This document shows positions 33,733-44,871 of a stretch of 64,000 nt of DNA, piece by piece. This DNA is from Kibdelosporangium persicum. Lineage in GTDB: Bacteria > Actinomycetota > Actinomycetes > Mycobacteriales > Pseudonocardiaceae. A program made the translations under genes and the position numbers. Numbering within the stretch: the stretch's first letter is position 1; each line of letters begins with the position of its first letter. The notes under the pieces are model-generated. The model did not search any database. It worked only from the letters and a program-made list of their open reading frames with translations, and had not been told where the DNA came from. The DNA is taken from NCBI RefSeq assembly GCF_013280595.1, contig NZ_JAAATY010000012.1, positions 124,001 through 188,000 of the forward strand. Reading direction: 5' to 3'.

Positions 33733-33827
33733 CCGTTTCGTTCGTCGCCGTCCGCCCGGGTGTCAGGCGGTTCGGCTGCCCGTTTGATGGGTCCATCGGC
33801 GTTGTCCGCCAGGGGATGGTCAGCCAT
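33729..33827 (-). CDS. Possible 32-residue acidic leader peptide
   Basis: From ATG 33827 a 33-codon frame (begins MADHPLADNADG, ends ADGDERNG) overlaps the DUF6292 start by 4 bp (ATGA). Third codon positions are GC-rich. The ribosome-binding site is weak. It could be a coupled leader or the end of a longer frame. Confidence 0.35.
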   Translation of the reverse strand: MADHPLADNADGPIKRAAEPPDTRADGDERNG

Positions 33828-34286
33828 GGCAGCTCTATGGCCACAGCGGCCCAGAAGGCGGACAGTGCCTACGAGTGGTGCCTGCGAGTAGGTTCTGTGC
33901 GCGAGTCGGCGGCGCCCGTGCCTACCGATCCTGCCGCCGGACAACGCGTCCGACCGGTCCACGAGTCGGGAACACCGGTTCCACCGCCGGCGTGCGAGGC
34001 CCGACTGCCTTGACTGTACCCCAGATCCGCGCCGCCGCCCGGCTGGATCGCACCAGTTCACCCGGTGATTCGCGACGAATCGGGTTTCGCCGGGCGCGCG
34101 GAGCCGGGCATGCCGTATTGTGGAGACATCGAAGGCTTGTCGCACGCCAGTGGCACTGCCTGACCCTCCTACCACGGCGGCGCGTCGCGCCGGCTTGGCG
34201 AAACGACTGGGCCACGGGCCCATTCGCAGCCGACCGTGCTCCACCCCGCTGTCCCAGCCGGCGAATCACATCGAGGCGATTACTTA
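33828..34286. other. 459-bp region with no supported gene
   Basis: Between the DUF6292 locus and the desaturase operon. Open frames here run on both strands without recognisable products. The GTATTGTGGAGACAT stretch near 34113-34127 is the least GC-rich part and may be the desaturase promoter. Confidence 0.4.
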
Positions 34287-35255
34287 GTGACCACAACCGC
34301 CCCTGTCCGCAGTGTCCTCAAAAACGCCCCCAAACCGATGTTGTCCCATCGTGCCTCCCGCGCGGAACTGGTGACCATCCGGGCATTCCTGATCATCCCG
34401 TTCGTGGCGCTGGTCGCGGCCGTGCCGTTGGTCTGGGGATGGGGCATCACCTGGGCGGACCTGACCGTCGCCGCGGTGTTCTACGTGGTGTCCGCACTGG
34501 GCATCACCGTCGGTTACCACCGTTACTTCACGCACGGCTCCTTCAAGGCCAACCGTCCACTGAGGATCGCGCTGGCCATCGCGGGCAGTTTCGCGGCACA
34601 GGGACCGGTCATCAGCTGGGTGGCCGACCACCGGCGCCACCACGCGTTCTCCGACCGGGAAGGCGACCCGCACTCGCCCTGGTTGTTCGGCACCTCGCCG
34701 GCGGCGCTGGCGAAGGGGTTCTGGCACGCGCACATGGGCTGGCTGTTCGGCCGTGACCGCACCAACATCGACCGGTTCGCGCCTGATCTGGCCGCCGACC
34801 GGGCGCTCAGGGTGGTCGACCGGCTCTTCCCGCTGTGGGTCTCGTTGAGTGTCCTGTTGCCCGCCGTGCTCGGTGGTGTGCTGACGATGTCCTGGTGGGG
34901 CGCGCTGACCGGATTCCTGTGGGCAGGGCTGGCGCGGGTGGCGTTCCTGCACCACGTCACCTGGTCGGTCAACTCCGTCTGCCACATGATCGGCGAACGC
35001 CCGTTCGCCAGCCGGGACAGGTCGGCGAACTTCTGGCCGCTGGCGATCCTGTCGATGGGCGAGTCGTGGCACAACACCCACCACGCCGACCCGACGTCCG
35101 CCCGGCACGGTGTCCTGCGTGGACAGATCGACATCTCGGCACGGCTGATCTGGTTCTTCGAGAAGCTGGGCTGGGCCCGCAACGTCCGATGGCCGACGGC
35201 GCAGCGGCTGGCCAGGCTGGCCCAGCCGGCAACCACACGACCTGAAGGGGCCTGA
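34287..35255 (+). CDS. Acyl-CoA delta-9-type fatty acid desaturase
   Basis: A 322-residue membrane di-iron desaturase. The three His boxes are HRYFTH (near residue 77), HRRHH (near 113) and HNTHH (near 262), the set of stearoyl-CoA type desaturases. Hydrophobic helices flank the boxes. The start is GTG 34287 (the frame opens 17 codons earlier, which lacks a ribosome-binding site). It introduces a cis double bond in acyl chains, adjusting membrane fluidity. First gene of a plus-strand operon with a second desaturase. No dedicated electron donor is nearby. Confidence 0.9.
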   Translation: MTTTAPVRSVLKNAPKPMLSHRASRAELVTIRAFLIIPFVALVAAVPLVWGWGITWADLTVAAVFYVVSALGITVGYHRYFTHGSFKANRPLRIALAIAGSFAAQGPVISWVADHRRHHAFSDREGDPHSPWLFGTSPAALAKGFWHAHMGWLFGRDRTNIDRFAPDLAADRALRVVDRLFPLWVSLSVLLPAVLGGVLTMSWWGALTGFLWAGLARVAFLHHVTWSVNSVCHMIGERPFASRDRSANFWPLAILSMGESWHNTHHADPTSARHGVLRGQIDISARLIWFFEKLGWARNVRWPTAQRLARLAQPATTRPEGA

Positions 35256-35257
35256 CG

Positions 35258-35494
35258 ATGCCCACACCACGGTATTCCCAAGCCGACAGCCAGTCCGACA
35301 GCAACGCCGCGAGGCTGGGCAGGGCCCGCGAGACGCAGGCACACAACGAGCTGCTCCAGCAGGCCAGGGCGTTGCGCAGGGTTGACGACCACGCCATCGA
35401 CTCGCAGGACCACGCGATGCTGACCGAGATGCTCGGGCTCAGCGGCAGCAGGACGGCCGACACCCGGTCGCGTTACGTCGGGCCGCTCAACTGA
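35258..35494 (+). CDS. Small hypothetical protein, 78 aa
   Basis: Starts 2 bp after the desaturase stop, so cotranscribed. The product is hydrophilic, Gln/Asp/Arg-rich, with a helical middle (ARLGRARETQAHNELLQQA). No family recognised and no membrane segment. Confidence 0.55.
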   Translation: MPTPRYSQADSQSDSNAARLGRARETQAHNELLQQARALRRVDDHAIDSQDHAMLTEMLGLSGSRTADTRSRYVGPLN

Positions 35495-35523
35495 CGACAC
35501 ATCGTCCTGAAAGGACACCCGCC

Positions 35524-35760
35524 ATCAGCTCGAGCACGCGCGACCGGACAGGCGACGCCCTGTTCAGCCACGAGGACCGCACCAGCCGCTCGCCGTCCAC
35601 TGCGGACTCGGCCGCTGACTCCAGCGCGGCCGGGACTGTCTTTCTGGAGGCGTCCCGGTCGGAGCAGGACGTCGACGACGTCCAGCCGACACACGCGGCG
35701 GCGCCGCCACGCGACCCGTTCAGCCCGTCGAGCCGACGTCCCGGGGCGGAACCACGATGA
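35524..35760 (+). CDS. Small protein with a possible ATC start, between the desaturases
   Basis: A 78-residue frame opened by ATC 35524, 8 bp after AAAGGA, and closed by TGA that overlaps the ATG of the next desaturase (ATGA). No ATG, GTG or TTG is available. Third positions are strongly GC-biased, as in real genes. The product is acidic and Ser/Asp-rich (begins SSSTRDRTGDALFSHEDRTS). A non-standard start is rare, so this needs peptide evidence. Confidence 0.42.
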   Translation: MSSSTRDRTGDALFSHEDRTSRSPSTADSAADSSAAGTVFLEASRSEQDVDDVQPTHAAAPPRDPFSPSSRRPGAEPR

Positions 35761-36794
35761 CCGAAACGGCGGCACGCGGCAGCGACTTCGCCGAACTCGC
35801 CCGGCAGATCAACGAGGCCGGGCTGCTGCGGCGCCGGCCCGGCTACTACGCACTGAGGATCAGCGCCAACGTCGTCGCGCTCGGCGCGGGCGTGGCCGCG
35901 TTTGTCATGCTCGGCGACTCATGGTGGCAGTTGGTCACCGCGGCGTACGTCGCGATCGTGCTGACGCAGTTCGCCTTCATCGGCCACGACGCGGGACACC
36001 GGCAGATCCTCGGCAGCCGCCGGGGCAACGACCTCATCGGTCACATTCACGGTGCCCTGACCGGAATCAGCTACGGGTGGTGGGTCAGCAAGCACAACCG
36101 TCACCACGCCAACCCGAACCACGAGGACGCCGATCCCGACATCGACATCCCCGCCCTGGCCTTCAGTGCCGAGCAGGCCGGCTCGAAACGCGGTGTGCTT
36201 CGCTGGATCGTGAAGTACCAGGCGTTCCTGTTCCTTCCGTTGCTGATGACACAGGCCGTCATGCTACGGGCCGGCAGCATCAACGCCATGGTGCGGCGAG
36301 AGCTCAAGTCCGTCGCTTTCGAGGTGGCCCTCCTCACCGTCCACTTCGCTGCCTACTTCACGGCGTTGTTCCTCGTGCTCTCCCCCGGGAAGGCGGTGTT
36401 GTTCATCGTCGTGCACCAGGCCGTCATGGGTGTGTACCTCGGCTGTTCGTTCGCACCGAACCACAAGGGCATGCCGATCATCGCCGCCGGCCAGAAGGTG
36501 GACTTCCTGCGCAAGCAGGTCCTCACCTCCCGCAACATCTCCGGGGGCCGGTGGGTCGACTTCCTGCTCGGTGGCCTCAACCACCAGATCGAGCACCACC
36601 TGTTCCCCAGCATGCCGCGCACGAACCTGCGTCGTGCCCAGCCGCTCGTCCGCGCTTACTGCGCGCGGCACGGAATCCCCTACACCCAGTGCTCGATGCG
36701 GGCTTCTTATGCCTGGGTTCTCCGGCACCTGCATGAGGTCGGCGGACCCTTGCGCCGTAACGAACGTCTTGTTCCCCTGAACGAACAGGCCTAG
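35757..36794 (+). CDS. Fatty acid desaturase, delta-6/front-end-like (DesA3 type)
   Basis: A 345-residue membrane desaturase with His boxes HDAGH (near residue 80), HNRHH (near 117) and QIEHH (near 280); the Gln in the third box marks the delta-6/sphingolipid-type group. Hydrophobic helices lie between. It may place a second or a front-end double bond in acyl chains, using products of the first desaturase. ATG 35757 overlaps the preceding small gene. Its stop codon TAG (36792-36794) is supplied by the terminal repeat of the element that follows. Confidence 0.88.
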   Translation: MTETAARGSDFAELARQINEAGLLRRRPGYYALRISANVVALGAGVAAFVMLGDSWWQLVTAAYVAIVLTQFAFIGHDAGHRQILGSRRGNDLIGHIHGALTGISYGWWVSKHNRHHANPNHEDADPDIDIPALAFSAEQAGSKRGVLRWIVKYQAFLFLPLLMTQAVMLRAGSINAMVRRELKSVAFEVALLTVHFAAYFTALFLVLSPGKAVLFIVVHQAVMGVYLGCSFAPNHKGMPIIAAGQKVDFLRKQVLTSRNISGGRWVDFLLGGLNHQIEHHLFPSMPRTNLRRAQPLVRAYCARHGIPYTQCSMRASYAWVLRHLHEVGGPLRRNERLVPLNEQA

Positions 36795-36981
36795 GTCGTG
36801 TTTCAAATGCCCGATCGCGATAGCCGGGCCGGATGCGGCCCCTGACGCCACCGCGGGACCGCCCAAAGACAACCAGTATTCGCGGCGATCCCGCGGCGAC
36901 GCCAGGAACCGCCCCACCGAGCCGATTCCGGCCTCCGGCCGGGGCAGACTCTCATCGACCGGGACATTCGAAACACGACCT
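36793..36981. mobile_element. 189-bp element with terminal inverted repeats (MITE-like)
   Basis: AGGTCGTGTTTC at 36793-36804 is repeated inverted as GAAACACGACCT at 36970-36981; including the next bases, 18 of 20 positions match. It has no intact transposase. I could not define a target duplication. Such ends match those of Streptomyces-type IS elements in style. Confidence 0.55.
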
Positions 36982-37014
36982 CGCGCGCGGAACTTCGGCT
37001 GGCCACTGGTGGTT

Positions 37015-38043
37015 TCACACTCCCGCTGCCCGCCGGCGGAGCGCCTGGGCTTCGTCCAGTGCCGCGAACTCCCCGGTGTGCTGGTACTTCGTCTCCAGCA
37101 CCGTTGCCAGGTCCCGCATCAGTTCCGCGCTCTTCGGCGTTGCCGCGACCGCGCTTCGCAGGCCGTCCACCACCGAGTCCACGAGGACCATTCGCTCTTG
37201 GTAGTCGGCCGGGATGGAGGCCAGGCAGGCCAGTGCCAGCTCCGCGACCTCGGGTGCCTGTCGGTGGTCTCCGTTGTACTGCAACCAGAGTCCTGTTGCC
37301 GTGCACACCGTTCCGCGTAGCAGTGGTTCTTCTGTCACGGCGTACAGGTCGCTTCCGGCCGTCACCGCGTCGTCGAGATCGTCGAGGTCCCGGGTGGCCG
37401 CGAAGCGGAGCGTCAAGGCCGACACGAGCAGGCCGCGGAAGTCCGCCGGGGCGGACGGGTCGTTGTCCAGCAGGTCCTCCAGCCAGGCGATCAGCTCGTC
37501 GGCGACGTCCCGGTCGCCGTCGAGCTGGAGGGCATGGTGCAGTGCGAGGGCCAGGCCCATCGCGTTGTGCAGCCGCCTTTCCGGATCCACGCCTGGCATG
37601 TGTGCCGCTTCGCGGAGGAAGGTGAGCGCCTGATCGAGGGTCGCCCGGTCGCCCGTCTGCTGGTATTCCGCCCAGAGGCGGTCTCCCTCGTTCGACGCGG
37701 CTCCGGCGCGCAGGGCGTTCGTGGTGTGGCCGGAGCGGTCGAACATCTCGGCCAGCATCTCGGGCACCTGCTCGGGGCGGTCACGGTGGACGTGGATCAT
37801 CAGGTCGATCGTGCGCTCGAAGTCCGGCGTCGGTTCTCCGTTGGCCGTTTCGCCCCAGCGGCACCAGTAGAGGCCGCCGACGAGATAGCACACCTCGGTG
37901 TCACGCGCGGGATCTCCGACGAGCGCCAGCAGTTCCTCCGCCTCCCGCACCGCCGCCTCTTCGAGGATCGGACGGGTGTCCCCCGTCGTGGTGTAGCGGT
38001 TGATGCGGGCAGCGATCGCGTCGAGCAGTTCATCCTTGCGCAT
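37015..38043 (-). CDS. TPR-like protein of the CHAT locus
   Basis: A 342-residue, all-helical protein of degenerate tetratricopeptide repeats. Its first 60 residues (ARINRYTTTGDTRPILEEAA, then VREAEELLALVGDPARDTEV) match the N-terminus of the facing 1137-residue CHAT protein (RVNRYLDNGDVQAVLDPAAV, then RDASAALDAAGGDPAVDHAV), so the two share a module. ATG 38043 follows AAGGAAAG by 7-9 bp and lies 5 bp after the membrane-protein gene. Third of three coupled minus-strand genes. It has no enzymatic motif; it is probably an adaptor or regulator of the CHAT protein. Inference. Confidence 0.7.
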   Translation of the reverse strand: MRKDELLDAIAARINRYTTTGDTRPILEEAAVREAEELLALVGDPARDTEVCYLVGGLYWCRWGETANGEPTPDFERTIDLMIHVHRDRPEQVPEMLAEMFDRSGHTTNALRAGAASNEGDRLWAEYQQTGDRATLDQALTFLREAAHMPGVDPERRLHNAMGLALALHHALQLDGDRDVADELIAWLEDLLDNDPSAPADFRGLLVSALTLRFAATRDLDDLDDAVTAGSDLYAVTEEPLLRGTVCTATGLWLQYNGDHRQAPEVAELALACLASIPADYQERMVLVDSVVDGLRSAVAATPKSAELMRDLATVLETKYQHTGEFAALDEAQALRRRAAGV

Positions 38044-38048
38044 GCCGG

Positions 38049-38945
38049 TCAGCTTTCCTTACGGAGCAACGACGTCAGCTGCTCACCGGCTTGCGGGGTG
38101 AGCACCTCCGGACATTCGACGCCCATCGCGGCCGCCAGGTTCCGGCCGTGCACGTCGACAGTCGATTCGACCAGGTCGGCGAATGTCGTTCCGGTGCCGC
38201 GACCACGTAGCCATCCAGCGACCACGGTCGCGGCTCCGGCCACGAAGAGCGGCCACGACGCGAACCCGAGCACGAAGTACGCCACGCCCCACGCCACCAG
38301 GCGGGTCGACGAGGCGAACTCGGCGCGAGCTGCCTGGAGGACAAGCCGGGACTCCTCCGGGATCACCAACCACAGCCGTGGCCACGCGGACGCCAGGTCG
38401 AGGTGGTACGTGGACAGCACGCGCAGGTCTGCCGCGCCGATCCGGTCGCCGAGCCAGAACACGCGACGCGGTGGTGTGAGCCCGACGCGGTTGCGGGCCA
38501 GCGCGAGCCGTTCGGCTTTCCTGGCCAGCTCCGGCGCGTCCGCTGAGCCGCTCACGTGTGCCCGCCCTGCCGCCAGGAGTGCCGTTCGATAGCGCTCGTC
38601 CGCAGCCTGCCAGCGTCGTAGCCGGCGGCGTGTGAGCACGCGCGTCACCGAACGGTGCGCGTCTGCCAACCAGATCCGTTCGACCAACGAGCCAAGTGCC
38701 CGCACCACGATGCCGACAAGCGCGGCACCGGCAGCCAGCCCGATCAGCACCACCAGGATCGTCCCGGTGTTACGGGTGGCCGGGCTCGCCGCCAAGGCGT
38801 TGATGTCCCTGGTCAAGGCACTCGTGTTCACGCCGTACCGGACCGCCGCGACCGCCACCACGAGGTAGAGCGCGCCGGGCAGGACCAGCAGTTGCAGCCA
38901 CCGTTCGGCGAGCTTGCCGCCAAGGGTTTCCAGCAGCTTGGTCAC
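38049..38945 (-). CDS. Membrane protein of the CHAT locus
   Basis: A 298-residue protein with two N-terminal hydrophobic helices (LLVLPGALYLVVAVAAV, then ILVVLIGLAAGAALVGIVV), a cytosolic helical middle rich in Arg (TRRRLRRWQAADERYRTAL), and a second hydrophobic pair near residues 215-245. Not a family I know. GTG 38945 overlaps the upstream stop by 4 bp (GTGA). A membrane component next to a caspase-like protein recalls effector modules that act on the membrane; this is speculative. Confidence 0.6.
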   Translation of the reverse strand: MTKLLETLGGKLAERWLQLLVLPGALYLVVAVAAVRYGVNTSALTRDINALAASPATRNTGTILVVLIGLAAGAALVGIVVRALGSLVERIWLADAHRSVTRVLTRRRLRRWQAADERYRTALLAAGRAHVSGSADAPELARKAERLALARNRVGLTPPRRVFWLGDRIGAADLRVLSTYHLDLASAWPRLWLVIPEESRLVLQAARAEFASSTRLVAWGVAYFVLGFASWPLFVAGAATVVAGWLRGRGTGTTFADLVESTVDVHGRNLAAAMGVECPEVLTPQAGEQLTSLLRKES

Positions 38946-39316
38946 GGGCGCAGCCTGACCCGCTCAAGCGGCCTGCCGAACACGGCACACACGTGGTCCT
39001 CGTCGGGCAGCGCGACCCGTCCGCACAGCTTTCCCGGGCAGCCGAGCACCTCCAGCACCGGGTGGCCGCCGAGACCAGGTACCCGCACGTCCATGGCCCG
39101 AGACGTGCCCAGGCCGCCGGCGTATCCGGCGCGCATGAGCTGATCGTCCAGGTCGTCGAGGCTCTCGGCCACGGCGTCCGGGTCCTCTCCCGCGCGGAGC
39201 CGCTCGACGATCGACATCGCCAGGGCGCGGAGCGGCCCTTCTTCGGCCAACGGACCGCCGTCCTGTTCCAGCCGTGTGCACAACAAGGCCAGCTGTCCCT
39301 GCGCCTCAGCGTTCAC
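38942..39316 (-). CDS. Small protein of the CHAT locus
   Basis: A 124-residue protein, helical in the first half (LALLCTRLEQDG, then LRALAMSIVERLRAGED), followed by a beta-rich C-terminal part (AMDVRVPGLGGHPVLEVLGC, then LCGRVALPDEDHVCAVFGR) with three Cys that could form a structural site. I do not recognise a family. GTG 39316, 50 bp from the divergent CHAT gene; first of three coupled minus-strand genes. Confidence 0.6.
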   Translation of the reverse strand: MNAEAQGQLALLCTRLEQDGGPLAEEGPLRALAMSIVERLRAGEDPDAVAESLDDLDDQLMRAGYAGGLGTSRAMDVRVPGLGGHPVLEVLGCPGKLCGRVALPDEDHVCAVFGRPLERVRLRP

Positions 39317-39366
39317 CTTTGCCCTTCGCCGGGGTTCGTTGCCGGTCGTCAGGGTAGCGTTCCAGG

Positions 39367-42300
39367 GTGTTCGAGCGCGTGCGGAACAGGGTCAACCGTT
39401 ACCTCGACAACGGCGATGTCCAGGCAGTACTCGATCCCGCCGCGGTGCGGGACGCCTCCGCCGCGCTGGACGCCGCGGGCGGCGATCCGGCGGTTGACCA
39501 CGCCGTCGGCCTGCTGTACCTGTGCCGTCACGACGCCCGGGGCGTGCCCCGCAGCACGCGGGATCTTCGCCAGGCGGCGTTGTTGCTGGTCCCGCTGGCC
39601 GATCAGATCCCGCCGGGGGTGCTCGAACAGCTGCGTCGCGCCGGAACGACCGCCGAGGAGTGGCACGACCAGGGCATCGACCTGTTCGAAGCCGGCTACC
39701 CGGACGAAGCGGTCGAACTGCTCGAGGACGCCGTCGCCGCGGCTGCGCCGGAGTCCGCTGACCAGGTGATGTACCTGAAGAACCTGTACGTGCTGCTGCG
39801 TGCCGTCGACCGTGACATCACGGAGTTGATCGACCTCGGTGACCGGATCGTCTGGATCACCAGCGGCGACCTCGCCGAGTACCTGCCCTTCGCCGCCGTG
39901 TTCGGCGCGGATCTGCACCGCTGTTACGCCCAGACCCGCGACCTGGCCAAACTGGAGCAGGCGATCGGCACGCTGCGGCACGCGTCCGAACTGTTGCCGG
40001 ACAGCGACCCCAACAAGGTCGCCGCCACAGCGAGCCTGTGTTCGGCGCTGGCGGACAAGTTCCGGGCCGCCGAAGACGCGGCAGCACTGGAGGAAGCCGT
40101 CAGCGTCGGCCGACGTGGGCTCACCACGTTGTCCGAACGCGACCGCAACTACCCCGGCCTGCTGGACACGACCGCGGACGCCGCGCACAAGCTGGGCGAG
40201 CGCACGGGCGACCGGTCACTGATCACCAAGGCGATCGCCTTGCGGCGACGCGGTCTCACCCTGCTGGCGTCCGATGATCCACAGCGTGCGACGGCGGTGA
40301 ACAACCTCGTCGCGAGCCTGTTGCAGGGCGACAGCGGCCTGGCGGCCCTGCGGGAGGCCGTGGAACTCAGCGCGGAAGCCGTGCGTGGTGCCGCCACCGC
40401 TGAGGTCCGTGTCGCGGCGCTGACCAATCACTGCGAAGCCCTGCGCCGTCTCTGCGAAGCCACCGGCGACGAAACCGCCTTGCGCCAGGCGATCGAGTCG
40501 GGACGGCAGGCGCACGAGCTCGGCGGCAGCGGAGTCGGCTTGGCGCTGGCCCTGCACCGGCAGTTCGACCGGTCCGGCGACCTGGCGCACCTGGAACGGG
40601 CCATCGGGCTGCTCCGCGAAGCCGTGGCGAAGAAGCAGAACGCCACCGCCCTGCATGTGCTGAGCACGGCGCTGCTGAAACGCCATGAGATCACCGGCGA
40701 CACCGTGTCGCTCGACGAGGCCGCGGAAGCCGGCAGGCGTGCGGTCGCGGCGCTTCCCGAGGGGCACGTGGACCGGGCGAACCATCTCAACAGCCTGGGC
40801 ACGGTCCTGCTGAGCCGGTTCGACCGGACCGGGGTCCGGCCGGTTCTCACCGAGGCGATCGAGGCGTTCCGTGCGGCTGTTTCCGCGACTCCACAAGGAC
40901 ATCCGTATCGGGTGGGGATGCTGCACAACCTCAGCAACGCGGTGAACCGGGCCTCGGACGTGGATGGGGCCATCGAGTTGTTGCGGGAAGCGCTCACCAT
41001 CGCGGAGCCCGGGAGTGCCCAGGAGTCGTCCTGCTGGAACGACCTGGGCATCCTGCTGCGGAAGCGCTACGACGGCACTGGAGACGTGGCGTTGCTCGAC
41101 GAGGCGATCAGCCTGCTGCGCAGGGCGGCGGACACCGCCTCCCCGGCGAGCGCGGCACGGCCACGGCGGTTGAGCAATCTGGCGTTCGCGGTCATGCGGC
41201 GGCCAGGCCGCGAACCGGAGGCCGCCGCGATGTTCCAGGAAGCGGCGCTGTCGCCGTTGGCGCCGACCCGGGATCGGGTCACCGACGCCTGGGAATGGGG
41301 CCGGGCCTGGGCGGCGATCGGCGACTGGGCTCGTGCCCTGGCTGGATACGAGCAGGCGGTGGCATTGCTGCCGCGGATCGCGTCGCACGGCGTGGCACGC
41401 CGGGATCAGGAACACGGTCTCGGCCTGTTCGACGGCCTCGCCGCCGAAGCCGCCGCCTGCGCCTTGACCGTCGGCGATCCGGCGAAGGCCGTACGGCTGC
41501 TCGAACAAGGCCGTGGTGTCCTGATCGCACAACAGCTCGACCCGGGCGCGGACCTGATCACGTTGCGCGCCCAGCATCCCGATCTCGCCGACGCCGTGGC
41601 CAGGCTGCGCTCGGAACTGCAGCCGACGCCCACTGAAGCCACTGGCGACTGGCTGGCCAACGCGGGCCAAGAGGCTGACCGCAGGCACCGGGTGAACCGG
41701 GAATGGAATGACTTGATCGCGCGGATCAGGGCCCTACCCGGATTCGCCGACTTCCTTGACGTGCCCACGTTCGACGCACTGCGCGCCGTGGCCGTCGGCG
41801 GGCCGATCGTGCTGATCAACGTCAGCCGGTACCGCAGTGACGCCCTCATTCTGACCAGCGATGGCATCGACGTGGCCGCATTACCCGCGATCACGCCCGA
41901 AATCGTGGCCGGGCGGGCGGCCGACTTCCACCGCGCCCTGCGCGTCGCCCAGATCCCCGGACCGGACGAGAAAGCCGCTCAGGGTGTGATCACCGGAACC
42001 CTGGAGTGGCTGTGGGACGCGCTGGCGAAGCCAGTACTGGACACAATGGACAGTGTGCGCCGGGTCTGGTGGTCACCGACCGGGCTGCTGGCGTTCCTGC
42101 CGTTGCACGCCGCCGGGCGGGACGGGGATTCCTTGCTGGACAAGGTGGTCTCGTCCTACACGCCCACGGTCCGCGCACTGCGCCATGCACGCGCCCGCGC
42201 CGCGGCAGCCACGACGGAAGGCCTGCTGGCCGTCGCCATGCCCGAGACACCCGGCGCCACGCCACTCCCCCGCTCGCGGCGTGAGGTCGAGCAGCTCGAC

Positions 42301-42780
42301 GCCACGGTCCGGCTCATCGGGCCGGAAGCGACAGCCGAGCGCGTGCGAGCCGAGATGCCCCGGCACGCGCACGTGCATTTCGCGTGCCACGGCATCAGTG
42401 ACCAGGACGAACCGTCCGCGGGACGGTTGCTGCTGCACGATCACCTGGCGGATCCGTTGACCGTGCGCAGCATCGCCCGGCTGAACCTCAGCGGCGCCCG
42501 GCTGGCGTACCTGTCGGCCTGCCAGACCTCGCAGGGCGCCGAGCGGCTGTCCGACGAGTCCGTGCACATCACCTCGGCGTTCCTGCTGGCGGGCTACCCG
42601 GAAGTGATCGGCACGCTGTGGGAGGTCAACGACCGCGTGGCCGGCCGGATCGCGCTGGATGTCCACAGTGGCCTGTCCGCCGGCGCCGCCGAGGCCTTGC
42701 ACGCGGCCGTGCTGCGGTGCCGTGCCGACTATCCCGGCACGCCCAGTTTGTGGTCCGCGCACATCCACACCGGCGCCTGA
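39367..42780 (+). CDS. TPR-CHAT domain protein (caspase-like protease)
   Basis: A 1137-residue protein. Residues 1-60 form a module shared with the TPR protein at 37015. Residues about 100-790 are many TPR-like repeats with the recurring 'AIGLLREAV' and 'AVSVGRRGL' helices. The C-terminal CHAT domain (about 830-1137) has the catalytic dyad His1008 (HFACHG) and Cys1052 (LSACQTSQG), with FLPLHAAG and SDESVHITSAF as in active CHAT proteases. Such proteases cleave partners in defence and cell-death systems. Start GTG 39367, divergent from three coupled genes. The target is not known. The CHAT assignment is firm, the immune role inferred. Confidence 0.85.
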   Translation: MFERVRNRVNRYLDNGDVQAVLDPAAVRDASAALDAAGGDPAVDHAVGLLYLCRHDARGVPRSTRDLRQAALLLVPLADQIPPGVLEQLRRAGTTAEEWHDQGIDLFEAGYPDEAVELLEDAVAAAAPESADQVMYLKNLYVLLRAVDRDITELIDLGDRIVWITSGDLAEYLPFAAVFGADLHRCYAQTRDLAKLEQAIGTLRHASELLPDSDPNKVAATASLCSALADKFRAAEDAAALEEAVSVGRRGLTTLSERDRNYPGLLDTTADAAHKLGERTGDRSLITKAIALRRRGLTLLASDDPQRATAVNNLVASLLQGDSGLAALREAVELSAEAVRGAATAEVRVAALTNHCEALRRLCEATGDETALRQAIESGRQAHELGGSGVGLALALHRQFDRSGDLAHLERAIGLLREAVAKKQNATALHVLSTALLKRHEITGDTVSLDEAAEAGRRAVAALPEGHVDRANHLNSLGTVLLSRFDRTGVRPVLTEAIEAFRAAVSATPQGHPYRVGMLHNLSNAVNRASDVDGAIELLREALTIAEPGSAQESSCWNDLGILLRKRYDGTGDVALLDEAISLLRRAADTASPASAARPRRLSNLAFAVMRRPGREPEAAAMFQEAALSPLAPTRDRVTDAWEWGRAWAAIGDWARALAGYEQAVALLPRIASHGVARRDQEHGLGLFDGLAAEAAACALTVGDPAKAVRLLEQGRGVLIAQQLDPGADLITLRAQHPDLADAVARLRSELQPTPTEATGDWLANAGQEADRRHRVNREWNDLIARIRALPGFADFLDVPTFDALRAVAVGGPIVLINVSRYRSDALILTSDGIDVAALPAITPEIVAGRAADFHRALRVAQIPGPDEKAAQGVITGTLEWLWDALAKPVLDTMDSVRRVWWSPTGLLAFLPLHAAGRDGDSLLDKVVSSYTPTVRALRHARARAAAATTEGLLAVAMPETPGATPLPRSRREVEQLDATVRLIGPEATAERVRAEMPRHAHVHFACHGISDQDEPSAGRLLLHDHLADPLTVRSIARLNLSGARLAYLSACQTSQGAERLSDESVHITSAFLLAGYPEVIGTLWEVNDRVAGRIALDVHSGLSAGAAEALHAAVLRCRADYPGTPSLWSAHIHTGA

Positions 42781-42783
42781 CTT

Positions 42784-44827
<2,044 letters not shown>

Positions 44828-44871
44828 GCCTCCCGGTGAACCGGTTGTGATCGGCAGGCGTAGTGCTGGGC

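Noticed and set aside
33875-34756. A plus-strand frame over the 459-bp gap and the first desaturase
   Set aside because: Its second half is out of frame with the real desaturase and the first half lacks a ribosome-binding site.
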